A stretch of DNA of 64,000 nt from Streptomyces sp. XY006 (GTDB taxonomy: Bacteria > Actinomycetota > Actinomycetes > Streptomycetales > Streptomycetaceae). The notes beneath the pieces are model-generated. The model was not told the DNA's origin and searched no databases. It saw only the letters and a list, made by a program, of their open reading frames with translations. Positions 45,962 through 54,536 of this stretch are shown here, one piece after another (positions within the stretch are counted from its first letter, which is position 1; the number at the start of each line of letters is the position of its first letter). Made by a program: the position numbers and the translations under genes. Location of the stretch: NCBI RefSeq assembly GCF_002237655.1, contig NZ_NOKT01000035.1, forward strand, positions 20,090 through 84,089, in the 5' to 3' direction.

Positions 45962-48559
45962 CTACTGCGGTGTCATCCGGTTCACCATGTCCGGGTGCCG
46001 CTCCAGCCACGCGGCAACGGCCTCTTCCTCGTGGCCCTGGCCGCGGTCCTTGATCTCGCTCTCCAGACTGCCGAGCTCGTCCTCGCTCATCCTGAAGTTC
46101 TTGATCCACTTCGTGAGCTGCGGGTACTGCTCGGGGAACTTCTCGTGGGAGATGGTGCGGATCGTGTTGCCGAAGGCCTTCTTCGGGTCCTTCAGCTTGG
46201 TCAGCTCGTAGTCGCTGTACGCCCAGTGCGGCGACCACAGGGTGACGGCGATCGGTTCCTTCTTGGCGTAGGCGCGCTTCAGCTCGGCCAGCATGGCCGG
46301 GGTGGAGCCGTCGACGACCTCGTACTCCTCGTCCAGGCCGTAGGCGGGCAGGACCTTGTTCTTCGCCAGGTCCATCTCGCCGGTGCCCGGCTCGATGCCG
46401 ATGATCTTCCCCTTGAAGGTGCCGGACTTGCCCTTGAGGTCCGCCAGGGAGTCGACGCCCTTCACGTAGGACGGCACGGCGATCTCCAGGGAGGTCGGTT
46501 CGTACCAGGTGCCGAGGTCCTTGAGCCGGTCCTTGTTCTTGTCCCAGTAGTTCTTCTGGGCGTGGGGCAGCCAGGCGTCGAAGTTGAGGTCGAGGTCGCC
46601 CGAGGCCAGACCCGTGTAGACCGGGCCGACGTCCATCTGCTTGAGGTTCAGCCGGTAGCCGCGCCGCTCCAGGACGTTCTTCCACAGGTAGGTGACGGCG
46701 ATGTCCTCGTCCCAGGGGAACCAGGCCACGTCCAGCGGCCGGGCGGCCTCGGCGGGCGCGGCGTTCTCCACCGGGGCCATCTTGTCGGCGTACCCGGGGT
46801 GCTGCTTCAGCCAGGCGCGGGCGGCGTCCTGCTGCTTGCCCTTGCCCGCCTTGTTGATCTCGGCTTCGAGGCTGGTGAGCTCCTTCTCGCTCATCTCGAA
46901 GTCCTTCAGCCATCCGGCGACCGTCGGGTCGTCGTCGGCGAAGCCCTTGCGGGACAGGGTGTGCACGCCGTCGCCCTCGCCCCAGGCGCCCTTCGGGTCC
47001 TTCAGCTTCCTGAGGTCGTAGTCGTTGTACGCCCAGTGCGGCGACCAGAGCGTGACGACGATCGGCTTCTTCTGGGCGTACGCGCGCTTGAGCTCGGCCA
47101 GCATCGCGGGCGTGGAGCTGTCGACGACCTCGTACTCCTTGTCGAGGCCGTACTCCTTGAGGACCTTGCTCTTCAGCAGGGCCATCTCGCCGGCGCTGGA
47201 CTCGATGCCGGTGATCTTGCCGCCGAACTCGGAGGCCTTGCCCTTGAGGTCGGCCAGGGAGTCGATGCCCTTCATGTAGGAGGGCACGGAGAGCTCCAGG
47301 GACGTCTTGTCGTACCAGGCGCCGAGGTCGTCGAGCTGCTCGCCGTACTTCTTCCAGTACTGGGCGTGGGTCGTGGGCAGCCACGCGTCGGTCTGGAAGT
47401 CGACGTCGCCCTGGGCGAGGGAGGTGTACAGCGGGCCCGCGTCGAACTGCTTGGCCTCGACCTCGTAGCCGCGCTGCTCCAGGACCTCCTTCCACAGGAA
47501 CGTGGAGGCGACGCCCTCGTCCCAGGGGATGTAGCCGATGCTGATCTTCTTGCCCTGTCCGACGTCCTTGCCGTTCGCCGCGGCCTGAGTGCCGGTGCCG
47601 CCGAGGACGCCCATGCCGCCCGCGGCGAGCGCGAGGACGACGACGCCGATCACGGCGACGGCCGGGCGCGGCCGGTACGACCAGATCTTCAGCCCCTGGG
47701 CGGCGCGCAGCCGGGCGGCGGCGCGGCGTCCGAGCGGGGAGACCTGGGTGCCGAGCGCGCTGGTCATGCGGTCCAGGTAGATGGCCAGGATCACGATGGC
47801 GACGCCGGCCTCGGAGCCCAGCCCGACGTTGAGCTGGCCGATGGCCTCGTTGACGTCGCCGCCGAGGCCGCCGGTGCCGACCATGCCGGCGATCGCGGCC
47901 ATGGACAGGCCCAGCATGATGACCTGGTTGACGCCGGCCATGACGGTGGGCAGGGCGAGCGGGAGCTGGACGCGCAGCAGCGTGTTGCGGGGCGAGGTGC
48001 CGAACGCCTCGGCCGCCTCGACGAGTTCCTTGTCGACCTGCCGGATGCCCAGCTCGGTCATGCGCACGCCCGGGGCGAGCGCGAAGATCAGGGTGGCGAC
48101 GATGCCCGCGGGGGCGCCGGTGCCGAAGAACAGGATCGCCGGGATGAGGTAGATCATCGCGGGCAGCGTCTGCATGAAGTCCAGCACGGGCCGGACCAGA
48201 CCGCTGACGCGGTCCGAGCGGGCCGCCCAGATGCCCAGGGGCAGGGCGATCACCAGGGCGATGACCGTCGCCACCAGGACGAGCGCCAGGGTGATCATCG
48301 CGTTCTCCCACAGTCCGAGGGAGTCGATGAACGCGAATCCGGCGAAGGCGAGGAGGCCGGCGAGGGTGCCGCGCAGCCAGAAGGCGATGACGGCGAAGAT
48401 GCCCGCGAGGAGCAGCGGTTCGGGGGCCTGGAGGACGGCGTTGATGCCGTCGTAGAGGCCGAGGAAGACGGTCTTGCAGAAGTCGAACAGCCACGCCATG
48501 TGGGTGGTGAGCCAGTCGACCGCGTCGTTGACCCAGGTGCCGAGCGGGATCCTAGGCAC
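45962..48559 (-). CDS. Betaine-type ABC permease fused to two substrate-binding domains
   Basis: An 865-residue fusion. Residues 1 to about 300 are an OpuAB-type permease, about 6-7 helices, with the coupling loop EAAEAFGTSPRNTLLRVQLPLALPTVMAGVNQ. After another membrane helix (RPAVAVIGVVVLALAAGGMGVL) come two OpuAC domains: one from about 345 (ISIGYIPWDEGVASTFLW, TDAWLPTTHAQYW, TLWSPHWAYNDY) and one from about 615 (VAWFPWDEDIAVTYLW, FDAWLPHAQKNYW, TLWSPHWAYSDY). Each has the Trp/Tyr set for a quaternary-ammonium cage, and each is followed by EAEINKAG-type tails. Substrates are probably glycine betaine, choline or similar osmolytes. The GTG start overlaps the ATPase stop by 8 nt. Confidence 0.93.
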   Translation of the reverse strand: MPRIPLGTWVNDAVDWLTTHMAWLFDFCKTVFLGLYDGINAVLQAPEPLLLAGIFAVIAFWLRGTLAGLLAFAGFAFIDSLGLWENAMITLALVLVATVIALVIALPLGIWAARSDRVSGLVRPVLDFMQTLPAMIYLIPAILFFGTGAPAGIVATLIFALAPGVRMTELGIRQVDKELVEAAEAFGTSPRNTLLRVQLPLALPTVMAGVNQVIMLGLSMAAIAGMVGTGGLGGDVNEAIGQLNVGLGSEAGVAIVILAIYLDRMTSALGTQVSPLGRRAAARLRAAQGLKIWSYRPRPAVAVIGVVVLALAAGGMGVLGGTGTQAAANGKDVGQGKKISIGYIPWDEGVASTFLWKEVLEQRGYEVEAKQFDAGPLYTSLAQGDVDFQTDAWLPTTHAQYWKKYGEQLDDLGAWYDKTSLELSVPSYMKGIDSLADLKGKASEFGGKITGIESSAGEMALLKSKVLKEYGLDKEYEVVDSSTPAMLAELKRAYAQKKPIVVTLWSPHWAYNDYDLRKLKDPKGAWGEGDGVHTLSRKGFADDDPTVAGWLKDFEMSEKELTSLEAEINKAGKGKQQDAARAWLKQHPGYADKMAPVENAAPAEAARPLDVAWFPWDEDIAVTYLWKNVLERRGYRLNLKQMDVGPVYTGLASGDLDLNFDAWLPHAQKNYWDKNKDRLKDLGTWYEPTSLEIAVPSYVKGVDSLADLKGKSGTFKGKIIGIEPGTGEMDLAKNKVLPAYGLDEEYEVVDGSTPAMLAELKRAYAKKEPIAVTLWSPHWAYSDYELTKLKDPKKAFGNTIRTISHEKFPEQYPQLTKWIKNFRMSEDELGSLESEIKDRGQGHEEEAVAAWLERHPDMVNRMTPQ

Positions 48560-49643
48560 GGGCGGTCACCTTCTCTCCGCCCTTGTCGCGCGGGGAGTCG
48601 CAGGGCCGCGGGGCGGTGTCCTCCGCGTCGCCGAGGAAGCCGACCAGGCGCTGCCGGGGGACGACGCCGAGCTGCCGGTTGTCCGCGTCGACGACCGCGA
48701 CGGGGTGGGTGAGCCGGGCGCTGATCGCGCACAGCTCGGTGAACGCGGTGTCCGGTGTGGCGGTCTCGCAGTGGCAGCCGGGGTCCTCGGCGGTGACCGA
48801 GGGGTCCATGAGCTCGCCGGCGGTCAGCACGCGGGAGCGGTCGACGTCCTGGGTGAAGGAGGCGACGTAGTCGTCGGCGGGCCGCAGCAGGATGTCCTGG
48901 GCGGTGCCGTTCTGGACGATGCGGCCGTCGCGCATGACGGCGATGCGGTCGCCCAGGCGCATGGCCTCGTTCAGGTCGTGCGTGATGAAGACGATCGTCT
49001 TCTTGAGCTTCTGCTGGAGTTCCAGCAGCTGGTCCTGCATGTCCCGGCGGATCAGCGGGTCCAGGGCGCTGAAGGACTCGTCCATCAGCAGCAGGTCGGC
49101 GTCCGTGGCCAGGGCCCGGGCGAGGCCGACGCGCTGCTGCATGCCGCCGGACAGCTCGTCGGGCCAGGACTTCTCCCAGCCGGCCAGGCCGCACAGGGCG
49201 AGCGCCTCGTCGGCGCGGCGTTCGCGCTCGGCGCGGGGCACGCCCTGCACTTCCAGACCGTAGGCGGCGTTCTCGCGGACGCTGCGGTGCGGGAAGAGCG
49301 CGAAGTGCTGGAACACCATGCTGATCTTCCTGGAGCGGACCTCGCGCAGCTCGCGCCCGCTCAGCGCGGTCAGGTCCTGGCCGTCGAAGCGCACGTGTCC
49401 CGCGGTCGGTTCGAGCAGGCCGTTCAGCATGCGCAGCAGGGTGGACTTGCCGGAGCCCGACAGCCCCATGACGACGAAGATCTGGCCCGGTTCGACGGTG
49501 AAGGAGGCGTCGATCACCGCGGCGGTCGTGCCCTCGGCGCGCAGGTCCTCCCGGCCGGCTCCCTCGCGCAGCCGCTCGACCGCCCGTTCCGGTCTCCTGC
49601 CGAACACTTTGTACAGGCTCTCCGCCTGAAGGGTCGCTGACAC
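48552..49643 (-). CDS. Betaine-type ABC transporter ATPase
   Basis: A 363-residue ProV/OpuAA-type ATPase. It has an N-terminal extension with SLYKVFGRRPERAVERL, Walker A GLSGSGKSTLL, signature LSGGMQQRVGLARAL, Walker B LLLMDESFSALDPLIRRDMQ and H-loop FITHDLNEAMRLGDRIAVM. A C-terminal CBS-like segment (AFTELCAISARLTHPVAVVDADNRQLGVV) could sense ionic strength as in OpuA, though only one unit is clear. The GTG start has AGAGG 5 nt upstream; a second in-frame GTG lies two codons earlier. First gene of the two-gene operon with the permease-receptor fusion. Confidence 0.94.
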   Translation of the reverse strand: MSATLQAESLYKVFGRRPERAVERLREGAGREDLRAEGTTAAVIDASFTVEPGQIFVVMGLSGSGKSTLLRMLNGLLEPTAGHVRFDGQDLTALSGRELREVRSRKISMVFQHFALFPHRSVRENAAYGLEVQGVPRAERERRADEALALCGLAGWEKSWPDELSGGMQQRVGLARALATDADLLLMDESFSALDPLIRRDMQDQLLELQQKLKKTIVFITHDLNEAMRLGDRIAVMRDGRIVQNGTAQDILLRPADDYVASFTQDVDRSRVLTAGELMDPSVTAEDPGCHCETATPDTAFTELCAISARLTHPVAVVDADNRQLGVVPRQRLVGFLGDAEDTAPRPCDSPRDKGGEKVTARA

Positions 49644-49687
49644 GTGCACCTCTGTTTCGTTGGCAACAGAACGGAGCGAGGGCCGGG

Positions 49688-49807
49688 CGCAAACAGTTGA
49701 AATGCGCAACCAGCCTCGCTCCGGGGCCGCGCCTCCCCCCGATCCCGTTTGGCAAACGGAAAGGTGGGACGGTTCACACAGGACGCGCAGGGCGCAACGC
49801 GTTGCGC
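49688..49807. promoter_or_regulatory. GCGCAA half-site cluster between betaine transporter and exonuclease
   Basis: GCGCAA occurs twice as a direct repeat (49688 and 49704) and twice as a perfect 16-bp palindrome GCGCAACGCGTTGCGC (49792-49807), whose CG centre is typical of LacI-family operators. In between is CCGTTTG-G-CAAACGG (49745-49759). This divergent control region is dense in dyads; no regulator is adjacent. Confidence 0.5.
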
Positions 49808-49840
49808 AGCGGCGACCGGCTGTCGGTGGCGTGCGGCATG

Positions 49841-50770
49841 ATGCGTGGCGTGACCGGACGACTGATGCTCCTCGACACCGCCTCCCTGTACTTCCGCGCC
49901 TACTTCGGCGTGCCCGAGTCGGTCAGGGCACCGGACGGCACACCGGTGAACGCCGTGCGCGGCCTGCTCGACTTCATCGACCGCCTGGTCAAGGACCATC
50001 GCCCGGACGCCCTGGTGGCCTGCATGGACGCGGACTGGCGGCCGCAGTGGCGGGTGGAGCTCATCCCCTCCTACAAGGCCCACCGCGTCGCCGAGGAGCA
50101 CGCGGCCGGCCCGGACGAGGAGGAGGTGCCCGACACCCTGTCGCCGCAGGTGCCGGTGATCGAGGCCGTGCTGGACGCGGTGGGCATCGCCCGCGTGGGC
50201 GTCGCGGGGTACGAGGCGGACGACGTGATCGGCACGTTCACCGCGCGGGCCGAGGGCCCGGTCGACATCGTCACGGGCGACCGCGACCTGTACCAGCTGG
50301 TGGACGACGCGCGCGGGGTGCGCGTGCTCTACCCGCTGAAGGGCGTGGGCACCCTGCAGCTCACCGATGAGGCGGTGCTGCGTGCGAAGTATGGGGTCGA
50401 CGGGAAGGGGTACGCGGATCTGGCCCTGCTGCGGGGCGACCCCAGCGACGGCCTGCCGGGAGTGCCGGGCGTCGGTGAGAAGACGGCCGCCAAGCTCCTC
50501 GCCGAGTACGGGGACCTGGCCGGGATCCTGGCGGCGGTCGAGGACCGGCGGTCGAAGCTGACGCCGACGCAGCGCAGGCGGCTGGACGAGGCACGCCCGT
50601 ATCTCGCGGTCGCGCCGAAGGTGGTCCGGGTCGCGGACGACGTGCCGCTCCCGGAGGTCTCGACGGCGTTGCCGCGGGCCCCCCGTGACCCGGCGGCGCT
50701 GGAGGCGCTGGCGGCCCGCTGGGGACTGGGCGGGTCGCTGGAGCGTCTGTTGACGACGCTCGGGGCGTGA
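49841..50770 (+). CDS. 5'-3' exonuclease (Pol I N-domain-like)
   Basis: A 309-residue FEN-family nuclease like the 5' domain of DNA polymerase I but as a separate protein. It has LMLLDTASLYFRAYFG (first metal Asp), ACMDADWRPQWRVELIPSYKAHR, GYEADDVIGTFTARA, DIVTGDRDLYQLV and the helix-three-turn-helix LLRGDPSDGLPGVPGVGEKTAAKLL. It processes flaps or RNA primers in replication and repair, alongside polA elsewhere. The start is uncertain among ATG 49838, ATG 49841 and GTG 49850. No clear ribosome site is present. It stands alone, divergent from the betaine operon. Confidence 0.93.
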   Translation: MRGVTGRLMLLDTASLYFRAYFGVPESVRAPDGTPVNAVRGLLDFIDRLVKDHRPDALVACMDADWRPQWRVELIPSYKAHRVAEEHAAGPDEEEVPDTLSPQVPVIEAVLDAVGIARVGVAGYEADDVIGTFTARAEGPVDIVTGDRDLYQLVDDARGVRVLYPLKGVGTLQLTDEAVLRAKYGVDGKGYADLALLRGDPSDGLPGVPGVGEKTAAKLLAEYGDLAGILAAVEDRRSKLTPTQRRRLDEARPYLAVAPKVVRVADDVPLPEVSTALPRAPRDPAALEALAARWGLGGSLERLLTTLGA

Positions 50771-50812
50771 CCTTCGTGCCGGAGAGGTGTGAAGCGGGGG
50801 CGGGGTGCTAAC

Positions 50813-50826
50813 TTAGGTAACCCTAA
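50813..50826 (+). promoter_or_regulatory. Iron box TTAGG-TAAC-CCTAA
   Basis: A perfect 5-bp dyad with 4-nt centre, matching the DmdR/IdeR-type iron box pattern (TTAGGTTAGGCTNACCTAA) of actinobacteria. It ends 23 nt before the siderophore-interacting protein ATG, in the promoter/leader. Iron-bound repressor here would shut the gene off in iron-replete cells. Confidence 0.75.
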
Positions 50827-50849
50827 CTATGCGAGACAGGGAGGTCCTC

Positions 50850-51692
50850 ATGGCAGAGCGACCCGGACGCCAGCCGCGCAAGCCGCACTCCGCTCAGGTC
50901 GTCCGCACCGAGCGGCTGACCCCGCACATGCAGCGTGTGGTGCTCGGCGGTGAGGGCCTCGCCGACTTCGCGGCGGACACGTGCACCGATCACTATGTGA
51001 AGCTGCTGTTCCCGCCCGAGGGCGTGACCTACCCGGAACCTTTCGACCTGCAGCGCGTCCGTGACGAGCTGCCGCGCGAACAGTGGCCGGTGACCCGGAC
51101 GTACACGGTGCGGCAGTGGGACGCCGAGCACCGTGAGCTGACGCTGGACTTCGTGATCCACGGGGACGAGGGCCTGGCCGGCCCGTGGGCGGCGCGGGTC
51201 CAGCCGGGCGAGACGGTGCTGTTCATGGGACCGGGCGGGGCCTACGCGCCGGACCCGGAGGCCGACTGGCATCTGCTCGTCGGGGACGAGAGCGCGCTGC
51301 CCGCGATCGCCTGCGCCCTGGAGTCGCTGCCGCGCGGGGCCACGGCGTATGCCTTCGTGGAGATCTCCGGCCCCGAGGAGGAGCAGAAGATCGACTCCGA
51401 TGTGGAGGTCGTCTGGCTGCACCGCGGTGCCCGGCCGCTCGGCGAGGCGCTGGTGGAGGCCGTGCGGAACCTGGACTTCCCGGCCGGACGGGTGCAGGCC
51501 TTCGTCCACGGCGAGGCGCACTTCGTGAAGGAACTGCGCCGGCTGCTGCGGGTCGAGCGCGGCATCCCGCGCGAGGACCTGTCGATCTCCGGCTACTGGC
51601 GGCTCGGCCACAACGAGGACGGCTGGCAGGCCTCCAAGCGGGAGTGGAACGCCCGCATCGAGGCGGAACAGGAGAAGGCCCCCGCCGCCTGA
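50850..51692 (+). CDS. Siderophore-interacting protein (ferric-siderophore reductase)
   Basis: A 280-residue SIP-family flavoreductase that releases iron from imported ferric siderophores. The FAD domain has RTYTVRQWD (flavin-binding Arg-x-Tyr-Thr) and the loop GDEGLAGPWAARVQPGE. The NAD(P)H-binding part has LLVGDESALPAIACALE and FVHGEAHFVKELRR. The C-terminus contains ISGYWRLGHNEDGWQASKREW, typical of the SIP subgroup. The chosen ATG has GGGAGG 6 nt upstream; the earlier in-frame ATG at 50829 overlaps the iron box. No siderophore cluster is adjacent. Confidence 0.95.
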   Translation: MAERPGRQPRKPHSAQVVRTERLTPHMQRVVLGGEGLADFAADTCTDHYVKLLFPPEGVTYPEPFDLQRVRDELPREQWPVTRTYTVRQWDAEHRELTLDFVIHGDEGLAGPWAARVQPGETVLFMGPGGAYAPDPEADWHLLVGDESALPAIACALESLPRGATAYAFVEISGPEEEQKIDSDVEVVWLHRGARPLGEALVEAVRNLDFPAGRVQAFVHGEAHFVKELRRLLRVERGIPREDLSISGYWRLGHNEDGWQASKREWNARIEAEQEKAPAA

Positions 51693-51912
51693 GCCCCTTT
51701 GGCGCACCGGCCATCGCGTGACGCCGCCGCACGGGCCGTCGCGTGGGGAACCTCGCCGCGCACGCCGCGTGACGTTCCGCCCCGAACGCCGCGTCCTTCC
51801 CCCGTGCCATACGGTTGCTCAGTCCCAGCGCACCCGTGCGTGCAGATGCACTCGCCATCGACGGCCCCCCAGCGATTTCGGCGGCCCGCCGGGCCTCGTA
51901 CGCTGGGCCGCG

Positions 51913-52941
51913 ATGAGACGCAAGACCCGCACCCCGCCCTCTCCCCTGCCGCAGCGCCACGGCGTGGACCCGGTGCGGGTGCGGCTGCCCGCCACGGGCT
52001 CGTGGGCCACCGTCCGCGAGCATCTGGTCGAGCGGCTGAGCGGGGCGGGCGCCGGAACCGTCGACGGCATGTTCGACGCGGGCCTGATCGTCGGGGCGGA
52101 CGGCCGGCCCGTCGCGCCGGACGCCCCCTACGTGCCCGGGATGTTCGTGTGGTTCCACCGCGAACTGCCCGCCGAGGTGCCGGTGCCGTTCCCGCTGGAG
52201 GTCGTGTACCGGGACGAGCACATCGTCGTCGCGGACAAGCCCCACTTCCTCGCCACCACCCCGCGTGGCGGCCACGTCGCCGAGACCGCCCTGGCCCGGC
52301 TCCGCCGGGAACTGGACCTCCCGACGCTCAGCGCCGCACACCGGCTGGACCGGCTCACCGCGGGGCTCGTGCTGTTCACCGTGCGCCCCGAGGAACGCGG
52401 CGCGTACCAGACGCTGTTCCGCGACCGGCGGGTCCGCAAGGAGTACGAGGCCGTCGCCCCGTACGACCCCGCCCTGGCCCTGCACCGCACCGTGCGCAGC
52501 CGGATCGTCAAGGAGCGCGGCGTGCTGACCGCCCGGGAGGTGCCGGGCGAGCCCAACGCGGAGAGCCGCGTGGAACTCCTCGGGCACCGCCCGCGCGTGG
52601 AACTCCTCGGACACCGCCCGGCGGAAGCCGCCGCGGAGGGTACCGGCCCCCTGGGCCGGTACCGGCTGGTCCCCGCCACCGGGCAGACCCACCAGCTGCG
52701 GGTCCACATGACCGCGCTGGGCGTGCCGATCCTCGGCGACCCGCTCTACCCCGAGGTGACGGGACCCGTGCCGGCCGGTGACTTCCGGCGGCCGCTGCAA
52801 CTGCTGGCCCGGGCGCTGGAGTTCACCGACCCGGTCACGGGCGGGGAGCACCGGTTCTGCAGCGGCCGGGTGCTCACCGCCTGGGCGTCGTACGACCGGT
52901 GGGCCGCCGGGGCGTACGACGGCCCGCGGGACGGTCAGTAA
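51913..52941 (+). CDS. RluA-family RNA pseudouridine synthase
   Basis: A 342-residue pseudouridine synthase. An N-terminal S4-like part (RLPATGSWATVREHLVERL, GMFDAGLIVGADG) precedes the catalytic domain with IVVADKPHFLATTP, catalytic Asp in AAHRLDRLTAGLVLF, EYEAVAPY and GQTHQLRVHMTALGVPILGDPLYP. It modifies uridine in rRNA or tRNA; the target is unknown. Internal oddity: the nonapeptide RVELLGHRP occurs twice in a row, encoded by two 27-bp copies differing at one base (52567-52620), a recent in-frame duplication in a loop. The 3' end overlaps the convergent P450 gene by 7 nt. Confidence 0.92.
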   Translation: MRRKTRTPPSPLPQRHGVDPVRVRLPATGSWATVREHLVERLSGAGAGTVDGMFDAGLIVGADGRPVAPDAPYVPGMFVWFHRELPAEVPVPFPLEVVYRDEHIVVADKPHFLATTPRGGHVAETALARLRRELDLPTLSAAHRLDRLTAGLVLFTVRPEERGAYQTLFRDRRVRKEYEAVAPYDPALALHRTVRSRIVKERGVLTAREVPGEPNAESRVELLGHRPRVELLGHRPAEAAAEGTGPLGRYRLVPATGQTHQLRVHMTALGVPILGDPLYPEVTGPVPAGDFRRPLQLLARALEFTDPVTGGEHRFCSGRVLTAWASYDRWAAGAYDGPRDGQ

Positions 52942-54473
52942 CCGCGCCACCAGAGCAGGAAACGCTGCCAGGCGCCCTTCCGCCGTACCGGCTCCCCGGC
53001 CGCGGGCGGCGGGGGCACCGGAACGGGCTGCGGCTGCACGAGAACCGGCTCGGGCTGCGGTTGGGGCTGGGGCTGGGGCTGCGGCTGGGGTTGCGCGGCC
53101 GCCGGGGCGGCGGGCTTCGGATCCGACTGCGAGATGCTGATCTGCCAGTCGGAACGCTGCGTGGGCACCGCCTTGTGGTGCGGCGTCTCCGACACGTCCT
53201 GCGGCGGCTTGGGCGCGAACTGCACGGGCAGCTCCACCAGATGCCGCGAGGCGATGGACGCCGTCCAGCGCAACTCGTCCTGGTCGCAGTCGAGTTCGAC
53301 GTCCGGCAGCCGCAGCAGCAGCGCGTCCACGCCGACGTCGGCGATGGAACGGCCGATGTCCTGACCCGGGCACTCGTGCGGCCCGCCGCCGAACGCCAGG
53401 TGGGACCGGTTGCCCTGCATGCTGGCCTTCAGGTCCGGCCGCACCCGGGGGTCCACGTTGGCCGGCAGCGGGGCGAACAGCAGTCCGTCACCGCGGCGGA
53501 TGCGCTGCCCGCCCAGTTCCGTCTCCTGCTTGGCGAAGTACGCGAAGACCGTGCTGAACGGCGGCTCGTTCCACAGGGACTGCTCCACCGCCTCCGGCAC
53601 CGTCATCTGGCCGCCATTGAGCTGGGCCCGGAAGCGGGGGTCGATCAGCACCGTCAGCAGCACGTTGGACAGCAGGTTCGTGGTGGCCTCGTAGGCGGCG
53701 AAGAGGACCAGCCGCAGGTGCTCCCTGACCTCGTCGTCGGTCAGCCGCGCCGGGTGCGTGATCAGGTAGCTGGCGAGGTCCTCCTCCGGCTGGGCGCGGC
53801 GCCGGGCGGTGAGCCGGCTCAGCGTCTCCATGACGTACGTGTGGCTGGCGATGGCGGTCTCGGTGCCCTTGAGCGCGTCGCGCGCGCACTCCACGAGCCG
53901 GTCGTTGTACTCGTCGGGCATGCCGAGGATCTCGCACATCACGGCCATCGGCAGGTGCTCGGTGAACTGGCCGACGAGATCGGCCTCGCCCCGCTCGCAG
54001 AAGCGGTTGACGATGACCTGGGTGCTGCGGTTGATGTAGCGCCGCAGACTGCGGAAGTCGATGGTCGAGATGGCGCCCATGACCGCTCCGCGCAGCCGCT
54101 TGTGCTCGTCGCCCTCGGCGTGCGAGGCGATGGGCTGCCAGGCGATGTGCGGCATCAGGGGGTGGTCGGGCTTGACCAGCCCCTCCCGCAGCGGGGTCCA
54201 GATGCGGCTGTCCCGGCAGAACTGCGAGGGCGAGCGCACCATGTGCAGGTTCTCGGTGTGGCCGAGGACGATCCAGATCGGTACGTCGTCGTGGAGCAGC
54301 ACGGGCGCGACGGGGCCGTGTTCCTCCCGCAGCTTCTCGTACAGCGTTCCCAGGTCCTCCGACTCGTGCAGCCGGTGCAGCCCTCCGGGCCCGAGGCCGT
54401 GCGCGGGGCAGCCGGGGGGCGGATCGAGCCGGGGCCGGTCCGTACCGGTCGGGGCGTGGGATTCAGGCGTCAC
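52935..54473 (-). CDS. rarE: CYP157-type cytochrome P450 of the rar conservon
   Basis: A 512-residue P450, last gene of the conservon. The haem-ligand Cys368 is in FGGGPHECPGQDIG and the oxygen-activating I-helix is FAAYEATTNLL. The K-helix EXXR motif is absent: where EELLR is expected it has EQSLW (297-301). I recall this as the known peculiarity of CYP157, the P450 family whose absolutely conserved residues shrink to the Cys. A C-terminal extension after residue 430 is rich in PQPQ repeats (GGCTGG/CAGCCC hexamers in DNA) and ends KGAWQRFLLWWRGY, perhaps membrane-contacting. The substrate is unknown. The rar system affects aerial growth in S. coelicolor. Confidence 0.92.
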   Translation of the reverse strand: MTPESHAPTGTDRPRLDPPPGCPAHGLGPGGLHRLHESEDLGTLYEKLREEHGPVAPVLLHDDVPIWIVLGHTENLHMVRSPSQFCRDSRIWTPLREGLVKPDHPLMPHIAWQPIASHAEGDEHKRLRGAVMGAISTIDFRSLRRYINRSTQVIVNRFCERGEADLVGQFTEHLPMAVMCEILGMPDEYNDRLVECARDALKGTETAIASHTYVMETLSRLTARRRAQPEEDLASYLITHPARLTDDEVREHLRLVLFAAYEATTNLLSNVLLTVLIDPRFRAQLNGGQMTVPEAVEQSLWNEPPFSTVFAYFAKQETELGGQRIRRGDGLLFAPLPANVDPRVRPDLKASMQGNRSHLAFGGGPHECPGQDIGRSIADVGVDALLLRLPDVELDCDQDELRWTASIASRHLVELPVQFAPKPPQDVSETPHHKAVPTQRSDWQISISQSDPKPAAPAAAQPQPQPQPQPQPQPEPVLVQPQPVPVPPPPAAGEPVRRKGAWQRFLLWWRGY

Positions 54474-54536
54474 AGTGGTCGCTCCGAAACTTTCCAGGTG
54501 TCTGGGGGGGGAGGTGGGTCGGGGGGTGGGGCGGGA

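Noticed and set aside
45884..48712. 942-codon plus-strand open frame opposite the betaine transporter
   Set aside because: Same explanation; the true gene on the minus strand has all ABC transporter motifs.
53033..53095. CRISPR-like short repeats in the P450 gene
   Set aside because: These are hexamer repeats encoding Pro-Gln; no spacers and no cas genes.
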